Below are positions 33,235 through 43,204 of a DNA stretch of 64,000 bases, piece after piece; position 1 is the first letter of the stretch, and each line of letters starts with the position of its first letter. The translations under genes were made by a program, and so were the position numbers. The stretch is from positions 292,666 to 356,665 of the forward strand of contig DIXF01000005.1 of assembly GCA_002448235.1 (NCBI GenBank). Reading direction: 5' to 3'. The notes under the pieces were generated by a model. It ran no database searches, was not told the origin of the DNA, and saw nothing but the letters and a program-made list of their open reading frames with translations. This stretch comes from Syntrophaceae bacterium UBA6087. GTDB lineage: Bacteria > Desulfobacterota > Desulfomonilia > UBA1062.

Positions 33235-34620
33235 TCAAGACCCAGGAAGATAAACATATATCGTATCAAAGATCCGTGCAGGCTTCTTCCCGAGGAGTTC
33301 CATTTCTGTCTTTTCAGACTTCCCATCAGTTTTTTCAGTATCTATGGCAAATATGCTCGAGCTTTTTTTCAAACCGGCGGCCTCTTCGAGAGGGATATAC
33401 TTTCCTTCGGCATAGAAGGCCAGCCGGTCACGATTTGTAATTACATCTCTGTTGGGTCCGGCATGTTCCAGTATGAACAGCCCGGCATCTCTCCTCGCAA
33501 TCTTATTGATATCCGGGGTCTCTAAGGCTTTGTCTATCCAGAAGGCACATGCGGTAAGTATCACCAGAAAAGATGCGAACTTTCCAAACCTGTTCATAGA
33601 GCGGGCCATATTCATGGTGGTATATGCAGCAAGAGGATATATCCAGGCAATGAGAACCAGGAGATATCTTCCCGAGACAAATCCCCATGCCGAGAGAATC
33701 ATCAGAAAGATTATCATGACCAGGCACAGATGGATGGAGTACACATCCTTTTTGCGGTAAAAGAGGCCGATGCCTCCTATCAATATGATCAGGGGGTTGC
33801 CCGTACTGAAAAAATCGATCACAGTCAGGCCTGCCGCTTGCAGGATACCATACATTGATTGAGGATCGTTGAGTATCAGCCCCAGATTATAACTCTTTTT
33901 ATAAAACGGCAAATCCGGATTGATAAACCACATAAGGGCAAACCCTACTGCCGGGATGAGCAGCAGAGACGTCCGCATCAGTCTGCTGCCGTTCTTACCG
34001 AATACCCAGATAATCAGCCAGGCCTCAAGAAAAATGAGCGCGGTGCTGCGCATGAACATTCCAAACAGGAACAGAATCCCGGCCAGGAACATGAAAACCC
34101 TCTGTTTATCAGGTACTACAATCCCTTTTAAAACGAGATAGTTTCCCCAAAGGATGCACCCTACAAGCAGAGATTCCTTCAGGCAATCAACTGAGTCTTC
34201 CGCAAGCTCACGGTTGGTTATAAGAAAGAGCACGGCTATAAGCGCTATCCATTTGTCGTGGAATATGAGCTCGGTGAGTTTAAGCATTCCCAGGGCAGCA
34301 AGAATGAATGCACCCGCTGAAAGCAACCTGCCGGAAAGTTCGGGATTGATTCCCGTGACCCAGGAAAAACCCGCGATCAACAGGGGGAAAAAGGGCTGGG
34401 GCTGCGAGAGCCCTGCCAAAAAGTTGCCTTCAAGGAAGAAGCGGGCAGTCGGTATATACTGAAAAGCCCCATCCGGTGAAATAATATCATAATTTAACCA
34501 TATGGGAATGATCGATAAGAATGCAGCTGCAGATGCGATCCACACCATCATACCAGAAGAAATTGAATGTACTTTCTGAATCTGCAATGTCATTCCCGGG
34601 ACTAACATATTTGTCTTCAT
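33235..34620 (-). CDS. PMT-like membrane glycosyltransferase (GT39-type)
   Basis: Integral membrane protein of 461 residues with about ten helices. YDIISPDGAFQYIPTARFFLEG supplies the family's acidic residue in the first periplasmic loop, followed by FLAGLSQPQPFFPLLIAG. The C-terminal soluble part is short (NRDVITNRDRLAFYAEGKYIP). It would add a sugar from a polyprenyl-phosphate donor in the periplasm. It is the last gene of the first polysaccharide block, 12 bases after the sugar transferase gene, and could decorate that polymer or a protein. Acceptor unknown. Confidence 0.75.
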   Translation of the reverse strand: MKTNMLVPGMTLQIQKVHSISSGMMVWIASAAAFLSIIPIWLNYDIISPDGAFQYIPTARFFLEGNFLAGLSQPQPFFPLLIAGFSWVTGINPELSGRLLSAGAFILAALGMLKLTELIFHDKWIALIAVLFLITNRELAEDSVDCLKESLLVGCILWGNYLVLKGIVVPDKQRVFMFLAGILFLFGMFMRSTALIFLEAWLIIWVFGKNGSRLMRTSLLLIPAVGFALMWFINPDLPFYKKSYNLGLILNDPQSMYGILQAAGLTVIDFFSTGNPLIILIGGIGLFYRKKDVYSIHLCLVMIIFLMILSAWGFVSGRYLLVLIAWIYPLAAYTTMNMARSMNRFGKFASFLVILTACAFWIDKALETPDINKIARRDAGLFILEHAGPNRDVITNRDRLAFYAEGKYIPLEEAAGLKKSSSIFAIDTEKTDGKSEKTEMELLGKKPARIFDTIYVYLPGS

Positions 34621-34632
34621 ATGGAAATAATC

Positions 34633-36069
34633 TCAATATGCCCCATGTTTCTTCACAACCGCGCCGATGGTTCGCAATAAGATCTCAATATCCAGCCAAA
34701 CAGACCAGTTCTTTGCATAGTACTCGTCAAGCAGCACCCTCTCATGATAATCAACGTCATTCCTTCCGGAAACCTGCCAAAGTCCGGTAATGCCGGGAGT
34801 TACCTTGAAAAAATACTTTGACTTCTGGCCGTACATTTCTATTTCATCAGCAACAATAGGCCGTGGACCGATCAAGCTCATCTCGCCCTTGAGAACGTTC
34901 CAGAGCTGAGGGAGCTCATCAAGGCTTGTTTTTCTCAAGATCCTGCCAACCCGAGTAATTCTCGGATCGTCTTTGAGCTTATAATCCTTTTGCCATTGGG
35001 ATCTTGCCTCCGGATCATTCTCCAGGAGATCTTCGAGAACCTGCTGAGCATCCGGGACCATGGTCCTGAATTTAAAACATGTGAATTCCTTTCCGCCCCT
35101 TCCCACACGGGTGTGCCCGAAAAAAACCGGCCCCTTTGAATCAAGCTTCACCAGAAACGCCACCAGGGCAAAAACCGGAGATAGGACAGCCAGGCAAAAA
35201 ACGGAGCATGCCAGGTCAAATACACGCTTCATTACCCTGTTCTTCCTTAAGGCAAGCCTGTCTTCCATCTCAAGGAGAAGCATTCCGTCAAGGTCGTGCG
35301 TCCTCACCCCCACGGATGCCAATCCATGGAGATCGGCGACAACCTTTACGACAGGTGCAAATCTTGAGGCATTTTCGACGATATTGACCAGCTTTTTTCT
35401 TGAAACATCGGGCATGGCAACAATGACTTCATCAACTCTGAAAGAAAGGGTTCTCATATTCTCGACATACCCTATTACCCTTATCCCTTCAGGCGCAGTC
35501 TCTCCTTTTTGAAGAACCACTCCTGTCGGGACGTAACCCCAGTCGGGATGTTTTTTCAGATTACACAATACTTCCCTCGCTGCCGCTTCCGTCCCTATAA
35601 GCACAATAGCCTTCTCCCATAAGCCCATCATCCTGAGAAAAGTCCGCATGGATTTTCGCATTGCGGGCAACATCACAATGGAAATTAAAAATGCCATAAC
35701 CACAACAGTCCGCGAAAAATTTACCGAGGTTTTGGTTATAAAGGTCATAATAACAACAGCGGCAAAAGCAACCATAGTACTTTTAAGAATTTTTTTCGAT
35801 TCTTCCCAGAAGCTCATGCCTATGGACGGATAGAGATCTCCATATGCGAACATCAGGATCAAAAGCAAAAAAAGAGGCCACATCCCTAAATACACTTCTA
35901 CCGGATGCTGTATGGGCGGGAATATGGGGATCACGTCTACAAAAAACCATGTCCTGAAATAGTACCCGAGCCAGAAGCTCACCGCCAGGGCAAGGATATC
36001 CGTGCAGCAGAGCGCAAAGGAACAAAAGACCTGCTTCAGGAACTCATACCCGCGTTTTATCATATTCAT
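34633..36069 (-). CDS. Initiating polyprenyl-phosphate glycosylphosphotransferase (long WbaP/WcaJ type)
   Basis: Protein of 478 residues that starts a repeat unit by moving a sugar phosphate from a UDP-sugar to undecaprenyl phosphate. Four N-terminal helices and a CoA-binding-like domain (KAIVLIGTEAAAREVL) lead to the bacterial sugar transferase domain: KRVFDLACSVFCLAVLSPVF, FKFRTMVPDA, TSLDELPQLWNVLKGEMSLI, GPRPIV, and ITGLWQVSGRNDV. The DELPQLWNVL and GPRP motifs form the active site. Its start shares one base with the stop of the preceding GT4 gene (TAATG). The sugar, probably Glc, Gal or GlcNAc, cannot be told. Confidence 0.93.
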   Translation of the reverse strand: MNMIKRGYEFLKQVFCSFALCCTDILALAVSFWLGYYFRTWFFVDVIPIFPPIQHPVEVYLGMWPLFLLLILMFAYGDLYPSIGMSFWEESKKILKSTMVAFAAVVIMTFITKTSVNFSRTVVVMAFLISIVMLPAMRKSMRTFLRMMGLWEKAIVLIGTEAAAREVLCNLKKHPDWGYVPTGVVLQKGETAPEGIRVIGYVENMRTLSFRVDEVIVAMPDVSRKKLVNIVENASRFAPVVKVVADLHGLASVGVRTHDLDGMLLLEMEDRLALRKNRVMKRVFDLACSVFCLAVLSPVFALVAFLVKLDSKGPVFFGHTRVGRGGKEFTCFKFRTMVPDAQQVLEDLLENDPEARSQWQKDYKLKDDPRITRVGRILRKTSLDELPQLWNVLKGEMSLIGPRPIVADEIEMYGQKSKYFFKVTPGITGLWQVSGRNDVDYHERVLLDEYYAKNWSVWLDIEILLRTIGAVVKKHGAY

Positions 36070-37211
36070 TAATTCGCAGAATTCCCTCTCCTGCCTTTGT
36101 TGTTCCGGTTCATGAAAAACTCCTCAATGGCTCCGGTCATCTCATCTTTGAATCTGTTCCGTTTCCAATAAGAAGCATGCCTGCGAATGTCATCAGGGCT
36201 GTATAATCCCAAATTCTTTTCAAACTGCTCAACGGCTGAGACCAGAGCGTCCTTGGATTGTTCTTTAAAGAAGAGCCCTGTGGGTCTGTCATGCTCAAGA
36301 CTCCGTACCGTTTCAAGGGCGCCGCCTTTTGCATATGCGATGACCGGCCGTCCCGATGCCATCGCTTCCAGGGGAGTGATGCCGAAGTCTTCTTCTCCAG
36401 GGAAAATGAAGGCCTTGCAGCGTGAATACAAATCCGCCAACGCATCATCATCCGTCCAGCCGAGGAACTCGATCGTAGGACCTGCCAGTTTTTTGAGCAT
36501 CGCTTCATCCGGGCCTGTTCCCACTATCTTCAGCCGCAGGCCCAACTGATTGAATGCCTCTATAGCCAGGTCGATCCTTTTATAGGAAACAAAGGCGGAT
36601 ACTATCAAATAATAGTCTCCGATCTTTTCAGATATCCTGAACCTGTCGAGGTCAACCGGAGGGTTTATCACCGAAGCCTCTCTCCGGTAGTACTTTTCAA
36701 TCCGGCGGCTAACATGACTGGAATTGGCGATGAAATGATCGACCCTGGCCGAGGAAACCACATCCCACGCCCTCAGGTATGTCGCAAAAAATGAGACAGC
36801 CTTGCCGATAATGGGATTTACCCTGCCTTTCCCGAAATATTCATCGTACATATCCCAGACATATCTCATGGGCGAATGCACATATGAGATGTGCAGCGTA
36901 TCGGGGCCCGGGATAATGCCCTTTGCGACACAGTGGCTGGAGCTTAAAACAAGGTCATAATCTTTTAGTATGAACCGTTCAATGGCAAACGGGAACAGGG
37001 GAAGCATATGACGGTAGTAGCGGTCCTTGCAGGGAATGCCATCGACAAAGGAAGTTATGATCTTCATGCCCTCAATAGTCTGAGAGCATTTTCCCCTTGT
37101 ATGGAGCAATGTGTATACATCAGCTTCCGGAAAAATTTCGCAGAAGCACTCCAGACACTTCTCCCCTCCCCGCATACCGGTCAGCCAGTCATGAATTAAC
37201 GCGACCTTCAT
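36069..37211 (-). CDS. GT4 glycosyltransferase
   Basis: Cytoplasmic GT-B enzyme of 380 residues. N-terminal acceptor domain starts MKVALIHDWLTGMRGGEKC; the C-terminal donor domain has YLIVSAFVSYKRIDLAIEAF, the nucleotide loop, and FPGEEDFGITPLEAMASGRPVIAYAKGG, the E-x7-E motif of family 4. It adds a sugar to the lipid-linked repeat unit; the sugar is unknown. It sits directly upstream of the initiating transferase in the same transcript. Confidence 0.88.
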   Translation of the reverse strand: MKVALIHDWLTGMRGGEKCLECFCEIFPEADVYTLLHTRGKCSQTIEGMKIITSFVDGIPCKDRYYRHMLPLFPFAIERFILKDYDLVLSSSHCVAKGIIPGPDTLHISYVHSPMRYVWDMYDEYFGKGRVNPIIGKAVSFFATYLRAWDVVSSARVDHFIANSSHVSRRIEKYYRREASVINPPVDLDRFRISEKIGDYYLIVSAFVSYKRIDLAIEAFNQLGLRLKIVGTGPDEAMLKKLAGPTIEFLGWTDDDALADLYSRCKAFIFPGEEDFGITPLEAMASGRPVIAYAKGGALETVRSLEHDRPTGLFFKEQSKDALVSAVEQFEKNLGLYSPDDIRRHASYWKRNRFKDEMTGAIEEFFMNRNNKGRRGNSAN

Positions 37212-37305
37212 GGTGTATCCTCAAACGATCATCTCTATCTTAATCTTGTATTGGGAATCCGTGACATATCAATCATGCAAAAATGGTCAAGCATTCAATA
37301 AGTTA

Positions 37306-38412
37306 TCATTTACCATACAATTCTTCAAAAAGCTTCACATGTTTCGCCGCGGATGCCTGCCAGGGAAAACACTGTGCCCTGGCATAACCCTTATCGATAA
37401 GCTCATTCCGGAAGGAATCATCACGAAAAATCTTAATAATTCCCTGAGCGATATCCTGCGGATTGTTGGGGTCAACATAGATGGCAGCATCACCGCATAC
37501 CTCGGGAATGGATGCAGACCGAGAAGCCACCACAGGAACGCCTGTCGCCATGGCCTCAACAGGCGGAAGGCCGAACCCCTCATAGAAGGAGGGGAATACA
37601 AATACCTGGGCATTTTTATAAAGGCTATACAAAGCGTCACTCTCGACGAATCCGGTAAACACGATATGCCGATCGATTCCCAGGCTTTTTATGAATGCAT
37701 CCAGGTTCTGAATGCCATGAATGAAATTGTCTTTCTTGCCGACGATTACCAATTTCACGTCGGGAAAGGATGTGTGGAATATGGCAAAGGCATTGATGAG
37801 CCCTACGATATTCTTATGCGGTTTGACGTTGCCGACATAAAGCAGGTAACGGCCCGATAGATTTAGGGTATTAACTCCTTTTGTATCATTAAATTTAAGA
37901 TAATCCACACCATTATAAATGACCTCTATCTTTTCAGACCTGATGCCGGTGTATTTGACGATCTCGCTTTTAGAAAAGGATGAAACGGTGATTACTTTTT
38001 CAGAAAGGACAGCAGCGAGGGGGAGGACCATTCTGACATACATCTTCTCGACAAGTTTCAATGTATGCATGTAGGCCAGGTGATACACGTCGTGGATGGT
38101 AACTACGCGATGCTTTGCCCTGACAGGAAGTAGGGGAACATTATAGTGGGGAGACCAGAATATATCGCATGGCGGTACTTTCAATGGGAATTCAGCCTGC
38201 TCGCGTAAAGAGTATATGCCGGCGCCGCATTCAATAATCGTGGCTTTATTTAATTCATCCCCACGATAAACCTCTTCGATTGCCTGTCTATTCCCTAAAA
38301 GGGATACCTGGAAACTCTCAGTCCGTAAGATATACGGCAATAATTCCTGAAGATATACCCCGATGCCGGAGTTTTTTATGGCCCTGGAGTCGATAACCAG
38401 AGATATCTTCAT
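37306..38412 (-). CDS. GT4 glycosyltransferase
   Basis: GT-B enzyme of 368 residues. LVIDSRAIKNSGIGVYLQEL opens the acceptor domain, and YLLYVGNVKPHKNIVGLINAF and FPSFYEGFGLPPVEAMATGVPVV give the donor domain and E-x7-E motif. The ATG at 38412 overlaps the stop of the next upstream gene (ATGA), so I prefer it to an in-frame ATG at 38463. It is paralogous to that gene (38409-39530), and the two likely add successive sugars, possibly rhamnose or mannose as in similar pairs. Confidence 0.88.
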   Translation of the reverse strand: MKISLVIDSRAIKNSGIGVYLQELLPYILRTESFQVSLLGNRQAIEEVYRGDELNKATIIECGAGIYSLREQAEFPLKVPPCDIFWSPHYNVPLLPVRAKHRVVTIHDVYHLAYMHTLKLVEKMYVRMVLPLAAVLSEKVITVSSFSKSEIVKYTGIRSEKIEVIYNGVDYLKFNDTKGVNTLNLSGRYLLYVGNVKPHKNIVGLINAFAIFHTSFPDVKLVIVGKKDNFIHGIQNLDAFIKSLGIDRHIVFTGFVESDALYSLYKNAQVFVFPSFYEGFGLPPVEAMATGVPVVASRSASIPEVCGDAAIYVDPNNPQDIAQGIIKIFRDDSFRNELIDKGYARAQCFPWQASAAKHVKLFEELYGK

Positions 38413-39530
38413 TGGTTTGTCGATACCAGCAACTCGAGCAATTCTGCTGCCGAATGATTCCATGAAAATTTTTCTGCCTGGGAAATGCCCCTGGCTTTCA
38501 AATCGTTATACAGTTCATCATCTTTCAGAAGCCTTTCCATCGCCTGTGAAATCTGTCCCACGTCGTTGGGGTCGACAAGCAAGGCCGCATTACCTGCGAC
38601 TTCCGGCAGAGATGAAACATTTGAAGTTATAACCGGGCAGCCGCAGGCCATAGCCTCCAGCACGGGCAGACCAAAACCTTCATAAAGGGAGGGAAAACAG
38701 AAAGCCCGCGCACCGCTCATTAACAGAGGAAGGTGTTCATCCTGTATGAAACCGGTAAACAGAACCTTATCCTGTATATGCAATTCATTAATCAGTTGCT
38801 CCAGTGCCCAATTGTTCTTTCCGGTGCTCCCTGCTATGACAAGTATGCACCTCCCTTCAAACCTCCTGATCGTTTCTGCAAAGGCTTTTATGATATTTCT
38901 TACATTCTTTTTTGGGTCCCATACGCCAAGAGATAAGAGATACCGGTCTTCTCCTATTCCATAGTGAGAACGGACATCATGGATAGACCTGTCATCCTGA
39001 GCTCTTGGATAAAAGGATGGATTTTTCCCCTCATATATGACTTTTACCTTGTCTTCAGGGACACGAGTATACTTCAGGATATCTTTCTTCGTTGCCATCG
39101 ATACGGATATAATCGCCGCAGCATTCCTCATGGTATGGGGTAAAAGATAGTTGCCGACAAGCCTGTGCTGGAAGCGTGTTATCCCGGGATAAACAATGGG
39201 GATAAGGTCATGTATTGTGATTACGGTTTTGCATGGCAAAGGCAAAACAGGCCCCAGATAATCCGCAGAGTAAAATGCATCCAACCGGTCTTTCCCGGCT
39301 ATATAAGAATAGAACAGGGAACGCAGGATTCCCCGGGAGGTAAGTTTTCTCTTCGAATATTTCCAGTTTTCCGGCAGTGCAAGGATCTCGGTATCTTTCC
39401 CGGGATACAGGATAAATTCATGACTATTTGCCTTTGCCTGTGCAGCCATGGACTTGACCATTTCCAGCGTATACCTTCCGATGCCGCCGGCCCTCAAAGA
39501 CATAACCCTTGCATCGATGCCGATTCTCAA
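38409..39530 (-). CDS. GT4 glycosyltransferase
   Basis: GT-B enzyme of 373 residues: MRIGIDARVMSLRAGGIGRY at the start, YLLSLGVWDPKKNVRNIIKA at the head of the donor domain, and FPSLYEGFGLPVLEAMACGCPVI for the E-x7-E motif. Resembles mannosyl- and rhamnosyltransferases of exopolysaccharide loci. Overlaps both neighbours by 4 bases (ATGA), so it is part of a tightly coupled message with the flippase. Confidence 0.88.
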   Translation of the reverse strand: MRIGIDARVMSLRAGGIGRYTLEMVKSMAAQAKANSHEFILYPGKDTEILALPENWKYSKRKLTSRGILRSLFYSYIAGKDRLDAFYSADYLGPVLPLPCKTVITIHDLIPIVYPGITRFQHRLVGNYLLPHTMRNAAAIISVSMATKKDILKYTRVPEDKVKVIYEGKNPSFYPRAQDDRSIHDVRSHYGIGEDRYLLSLGVWDPKKNVRNIIKAFAETIRRFEGRCILVIAGSTGKNNWALEQLINELHIQDKVLFTGFIQDEHLPLLMSGARAFCFPSLYEGFGLPVLEAMACGCPVITSNVSSLPEVAGNAALLVDPNDVGQISQAMERLLKDDELYNDLKARGISQAEKFSWNHSAAELLELLVSTNQ

Positions 39531-40774
39531 GCCTGTCTCCTGGATTTAATGTGACGCATTATGATAAAGGCAGCTATCCCTGTTACGGACGCCTCAGTGA
39601 TGATTGTAGCTGCAGCTGCCCCTTTTGCCTGCCACACCGGAATAAGAAAACAGTTTAGTACTATGTTAATAACTGCGGCACTTATGGTAACGTATAAGTA
39701 TTCCTTTTGTTTCCCCAATATCACCAGAGACTGGACCATTAAATAACCGGGATACACCATAACGACGGTTCCTGCCAGCACGCAGAGTATCTCTGCTGAT
39801 GGCTGAAACTCCCTGCCGAACAAGGTAATTACCATCGGGGTGGACAATGCCGCTATACCGACGACAACCAACACGGATAACAATAGCAAGACGGCAACGG
39901 CCTTCTTGAGTGTTCTGCAGAAGCCTTCAAAATTATTGGACCATGAGAGTGAAAGTCTGGGATACAGGGTATTACTTATTATCATGGGGATCAATAAAGA
40001 CGCCTCAACGATTCTGTATGATGCATTGTAAAATCCCACTTGCTCGCTCGTGGAAAGAATCCCTAAAAGTACGATATCGATTTTATAATAAATGAAGCCA
40101 AAAAAACTAACCCCTACAAGGGGCAACGCCTTTTGTGCAAGGGCTTTCACCTCATGCATGCCTGTTCTCGTCCCTTTACGATGTACCAAAGAAGGGAACA
40201 TCAGCCTTGTCAGGGACAAGGCCACTACAAGTCCAAGCAAGGCAGAGCAACAGAAAGCCGCACCACTTACAGAAAGCTCAGAGAATCGAGAACTGTGAAC
40301 ATAACCTGCATAAATGAGGAGCAGCATACCAAGCAGGAAAACTCTCTGGCTTATCATGGTAATCGCTTCGCCATGCATCTTGTTCTTTGCACGGAACACG
40401 CAAAAGTAGAAATCTGTAAACGAGTTTAAAATGGCCCAGGTGACAAGTGATATGGCCAATATAAGGGGGAATTGGAGAATGGGAATCAGTAAGAAGAGGA
40501 GCATGCTCCCCAATATACAACCACCCACCTTAAGTAATAACACAGGGCGGAAAATTGAATCATTGCCGACGGACAACTCTTTCGTGACAATTAAAAAGAG
40601 GCCGAGATCAAAAAAGACTCCGCTGATGATCTGGATGGAAGAAAGGGTATAACCAAAGGTTCCATACAGAGCAGGGCCGAGAATCCTTGCAAGCAGCATG
40701 TAAACAAAAAACATCAAGCCCTTGCCGCCTATCTGGGCAAGGGCTTGATAGAATATATTCTTTTTAATATTCAA
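39527..40774 (-). CDS. wzx: Wzx-type polysaccharide flippase
   Basis: Integral membrane protein of 415 residues with about twelve helices, of the polysaccharide-specific transporter/MATE-like family. ALAQIGGKGLMFFVYMLLAR and ILGPALYGTFGYTLSSIQII at the N-terminus and VMVYPGYLMVQSLVILGKQKE towards the end are typical. It flips the lipid-linked repeat unit across the inner membrane. It is the only flippase in the window, so one enzyme may serve both predicted polysaccharide units or a second lies outside. Confidence 0.9.
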   Translation of the reverse strand: MNIKKNIFYQALAQIGGKGLMFFVYMLLARILGPALYGTFGYTLSSIQIISGVFFDLGLFLIVTKELSVGNDSIFRPVLLLKVGGCILGSMLLFLLIPILQFPLILAISLVTWAILNSFTDFYFCVFRAKNKMHGEAITMISQRVFLLGMLLLIYAGYVHSSRFSELSVSGAAFCCSALLGLVVALSLTRLMFPSLVHRKGTRTGMHEVKALAQKALPLVGVSFFGFIYYKIDIVLLGILSTSEQVGFYNASYRIVEASLLIPMIISNTLYPRLSLSWSNNFEGFCRTLKKAVAVLLLLSVLVVVGIAALSTPMVITLFGREFQPSAEILCVLAGTVVMVYPGYLMVQSLVILGKQKEYLYVTISAAVINIVLNCFLIPVWQAKGAAAATIITEASVTGIAAFIIMRHIKSRRQA

Positions 40775-40884
40775 TTTATTATGATGATATATTATTTAAT
40801 CCAGGAAAAACTATTGGACGGATTTGATTGGCATACCTTTCTTGAACGATCGAGTAAAAGTGCTCACTTCCCTTATGGGCATAA

Positions 40885-41778
40885 TTAAGAATGAATATCA
40901 TATGTTTTTTGAGCTACCATCCAAATCGTATCATATCTATTTCTACCAGTTACCAGAAATAAAAATCCATGCAGGTAGTAGGATATATAATGAAAAATCA
41001 AACTCAAGCCCCTTGCTGCAAAGTAGGGATCCAAAGAATCTTCTATGACCTTAAATCCTGTTTTCTCCAATGCTTTTCTCAATACATCAGGAGTAAAATG
41101 TGAGACATGAATTTCGCTTAAGGATCCATCCAAGGTGAGCTTTGGCAGCCCTGATCGCGAAACATTTCTGAACCTCTTGACTCCTATTTTTTTCAAGAAA
41201 ATCTTGAATTGAGTCTTCCAGTTTAAAACTTCATTGGGTACCGCTATTACCAAGCAACCATTATCTGCCAGTAAGGATCTGCATTTTTCAATTACAGCCC
41301 TAGGAGCATAGACATGTTCCAGAACATGAAACATCGTTATGGTATCGAAACGTTTATTTATTTCGATTGTCTCGATTTCCCCCGCTATTACCTCAACACC
41401 ATATTTTTCTCGTGCAATATGTATTGCACTTTCCGATACTTCAGTACCCACTATTTCGTCAAAATATGCCTTGGCGTGAAACAGGAACTGGCCAATTCCA
41501 GTGCCTACATCCAACAAGGATCCTCCCTGTTTAGTATTCCGCATTTTTCTCAATCGTCTTTTCCAGAGGGAGTCTCTTGCTGCCTCTTCTTTCAACCACT
41601 CATCATATTTTGTAGGCTTTGAATAAAAGTTTATTAACTCTTCAATGTTTGGCCGTGGATTATCAAATACATACCCACATGATGTACATCTGCAAATATT
41701 ATTTATCGGGTCAAGGGTTTCAAAATATTTTGCTTTGCAAAGGTTACACTCCGAAAGATGCTCCATGCTCACCATCAC
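40885..41778 (-). CDS. SAM-dependent methyltransferase with N-terminal zinc motif
   Basis: Protein of 297 residues. Cys-x2-Cys pairs (CNLCKA at 12-17, CRCTSCGYVF near 31-40) form an N-terminal zinc-binding region. The methyltransferase core follows: GSLLDVGTGIGQFLFHA (SAM loop), FDTITMFHVLEHVYAPRAVI and GCLVIAVPN. Enzymes of this layout methylate sugars in surface polysaccharides. It lies between the wzx and wzy genes, separated from wzx by 110 bases and from wzy by 13. The substrate is unknown. Confidence 0.82.
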   Translation of the reverse strand: MMVSMEHLSECNLCKAKYFETLDPINNICRCTSCGYVFDNPRPNIEELINFYSKPTKYDEWLKEEAARDSLWKRRLRKMRNTKQGGSLLDVGTGIGQFLFHAKAYFDEIVGTEVSESAIHIAREKYGVEVIAGEIETIEINKRFDTITMFHVLEHVYAPRAVIEKCRSLLADNGCLVIAVPNEVLNWKTQFKIFLKKIGVKRFRNVSRSGLPKLTLDGSLSEIHVSHFTPDVLRKALEKTGFKVIEDSLDPYFAARGLSLIFHYISYYLHGFLFLVTGRNRYDTIWMVAQKTYDIHS

Positions 41779-41791
41779 TCTTTTGGTATAA

Positions 41792-43084
41792 TTAACTGTT
41801 ATCTGTTACAGGATTCGATTGTGCAGATACAAACATTTCATCAGTATTTTTCGTAGTGATAACAATAAGCCAGGGCACAAATATGACCCATACAATACTG
41901 TGAGTGACGAAACAATCTAACATGTGGGAAATAAGTATAGTTATTACAAGACCAACTTGCCACAGAGATTTCGCATGCAAGAACCATATTCCAATGAGCA
42001 CAATAAATATTGAGAATCCGGTTAGGCCATGATTGACCAAAATCTCACCAAAAATATTATGCATGTGAAAACCTGGCATAACCCTATTGCGAAAGACGAA
42101 CTGGTTTGCACCTACTCCAAAGATGGGATGTTCTTTAAACTGTTGAAAACCTTCTTTCCAAATTACAACTCTTTCATGGGAATGAAATGTTGGAATAAGA
42201 TCTGTGATATTGATTGGCTGTTTTGTGTACACCTTGGTGGCAAACGGAAAATCTCTGCCAACACTAGATGCAAAGGAACCGTTATGCTTTATAGCGCCGA
42301 AAACAAGCATCGATAGCACTACGCACCCCAAAAGGATCTTTTTGAAAGCAACCTTATTCTCGCTTGCTGTTACATATAACAAAATAATTATTCCAATGAA
42401 GAGCGTTAAACCTGCATTCATGCTTCCCGACAAGATAACTCCTACTGCACTGCATAGGAGAGTACTTCCATAGAGATAGTTGTTAATATAAACCCTTCCC
42501 CCGTAACACAGATGCATTATAACAAGGATTATCATTGCATTAAAAACACCAAAGATGTTGGGATTAATTAAAAGTGAGCCGACACGTGTATGCTTAAGCA
42601 TTACTAAATTTTCTTGATCTTTTAGAAGAAGAAGGAAGCCCTTCAATCTTTCCGGGGCAAAAAATTCAACCAGCCCGATAATATTTAAAAAGATAACTAT
42701 AAAACACAAAGCAGCCAAGGTATTTTTTGTAACAATTGATACCTGATACATATATACAAGGACGGAAAAAAGAAGACATATTTTAATACAGAACTTGATA
42801 GAAACAAGCCAAAGATCATTGTATAAAATGCTTGTTACCAGGCTCAACGTGATGAACAAGAGCCCCAGCATAAAAAGAGAACTGTTTCCCCGAATCGCAT
42901 AGTAAATTTTTTTGCGCACTATGAATGTATAGAGAAAAACAAGAAAAGCTATTGCAAAATCTCCAACACTTAGCTTTAGAGGTACTCTGCCCGAGATGAT
43001 AGTATAATTAACACCAGAAAGGACTCCGGAGATCATCAACAATGGGAAGATGTACTCTTTTAAAAAATGTGGGTTGGAAGTCAC
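41792..43084 (-). CDS. wzy: Wzy-like O-antigen polymerase/ligase
   Basis: Integral membrane protein of 430 residues with about twelve helices. The Wzy_C (PF04932) signature is in the large periplasmic loop: SHERVVIWKEGFQQFKEHP, then GVGANQFVFRNRV and HMHNIFGEILVNHGLTGF. It polymerises repeat units in the periplasm, or ligates polymer to lipid A in WaaL homologues; the wzz gene beside it supports polymerase. Confidence 0.85.
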   Translation of the reverse strand: MTSNPHFLKEYIFPLLMISGVLSGVNYTIISGRVPLKLSVGDFAIAFLVFLYTFIVRKKIYYAIRGNSSLFMLGLLFITLSLVTSILYNDLWLVSIKFCIKICLLFSVLVYMYQVSIVTKNTLAALCFIVIFLNIIGLVEFFAPERLKGFLLLLKDQENLVMLKHTRVGSLLINPNIFGVFNAMIILVIMHLCYGGRVYINNYLYGSTLLCSAVGVILSGSMNAGLTLFIGIIILLYVTASENKVAFKKILLGCVVLSMLVFGAIKHNGSFASSVGRDFPFATKVYTKQPINITDLIPTFHSHERVVIWKEGFQQFKEHPIFGVGANQFVFRNRVMPGFHMHNIFGEILVNHGLTGFSIFIVLIGIWFLHAKSLWQVGLVITILISHMLDCFVTHSIVWVIFVPWLIVITTKNTDEMFVSAQSNPVTDNS

Positions 43085-43204
43085 TGTTGTACCAGTACGT
43101 AAGATATTCCAAATATCGACACTAGGGCTTGCACATACACCCTAGTCTTCCAACAATGGCTATATACTGATTCTCTCACTTGATAACATTATCGAACCTT
43201 GGCA

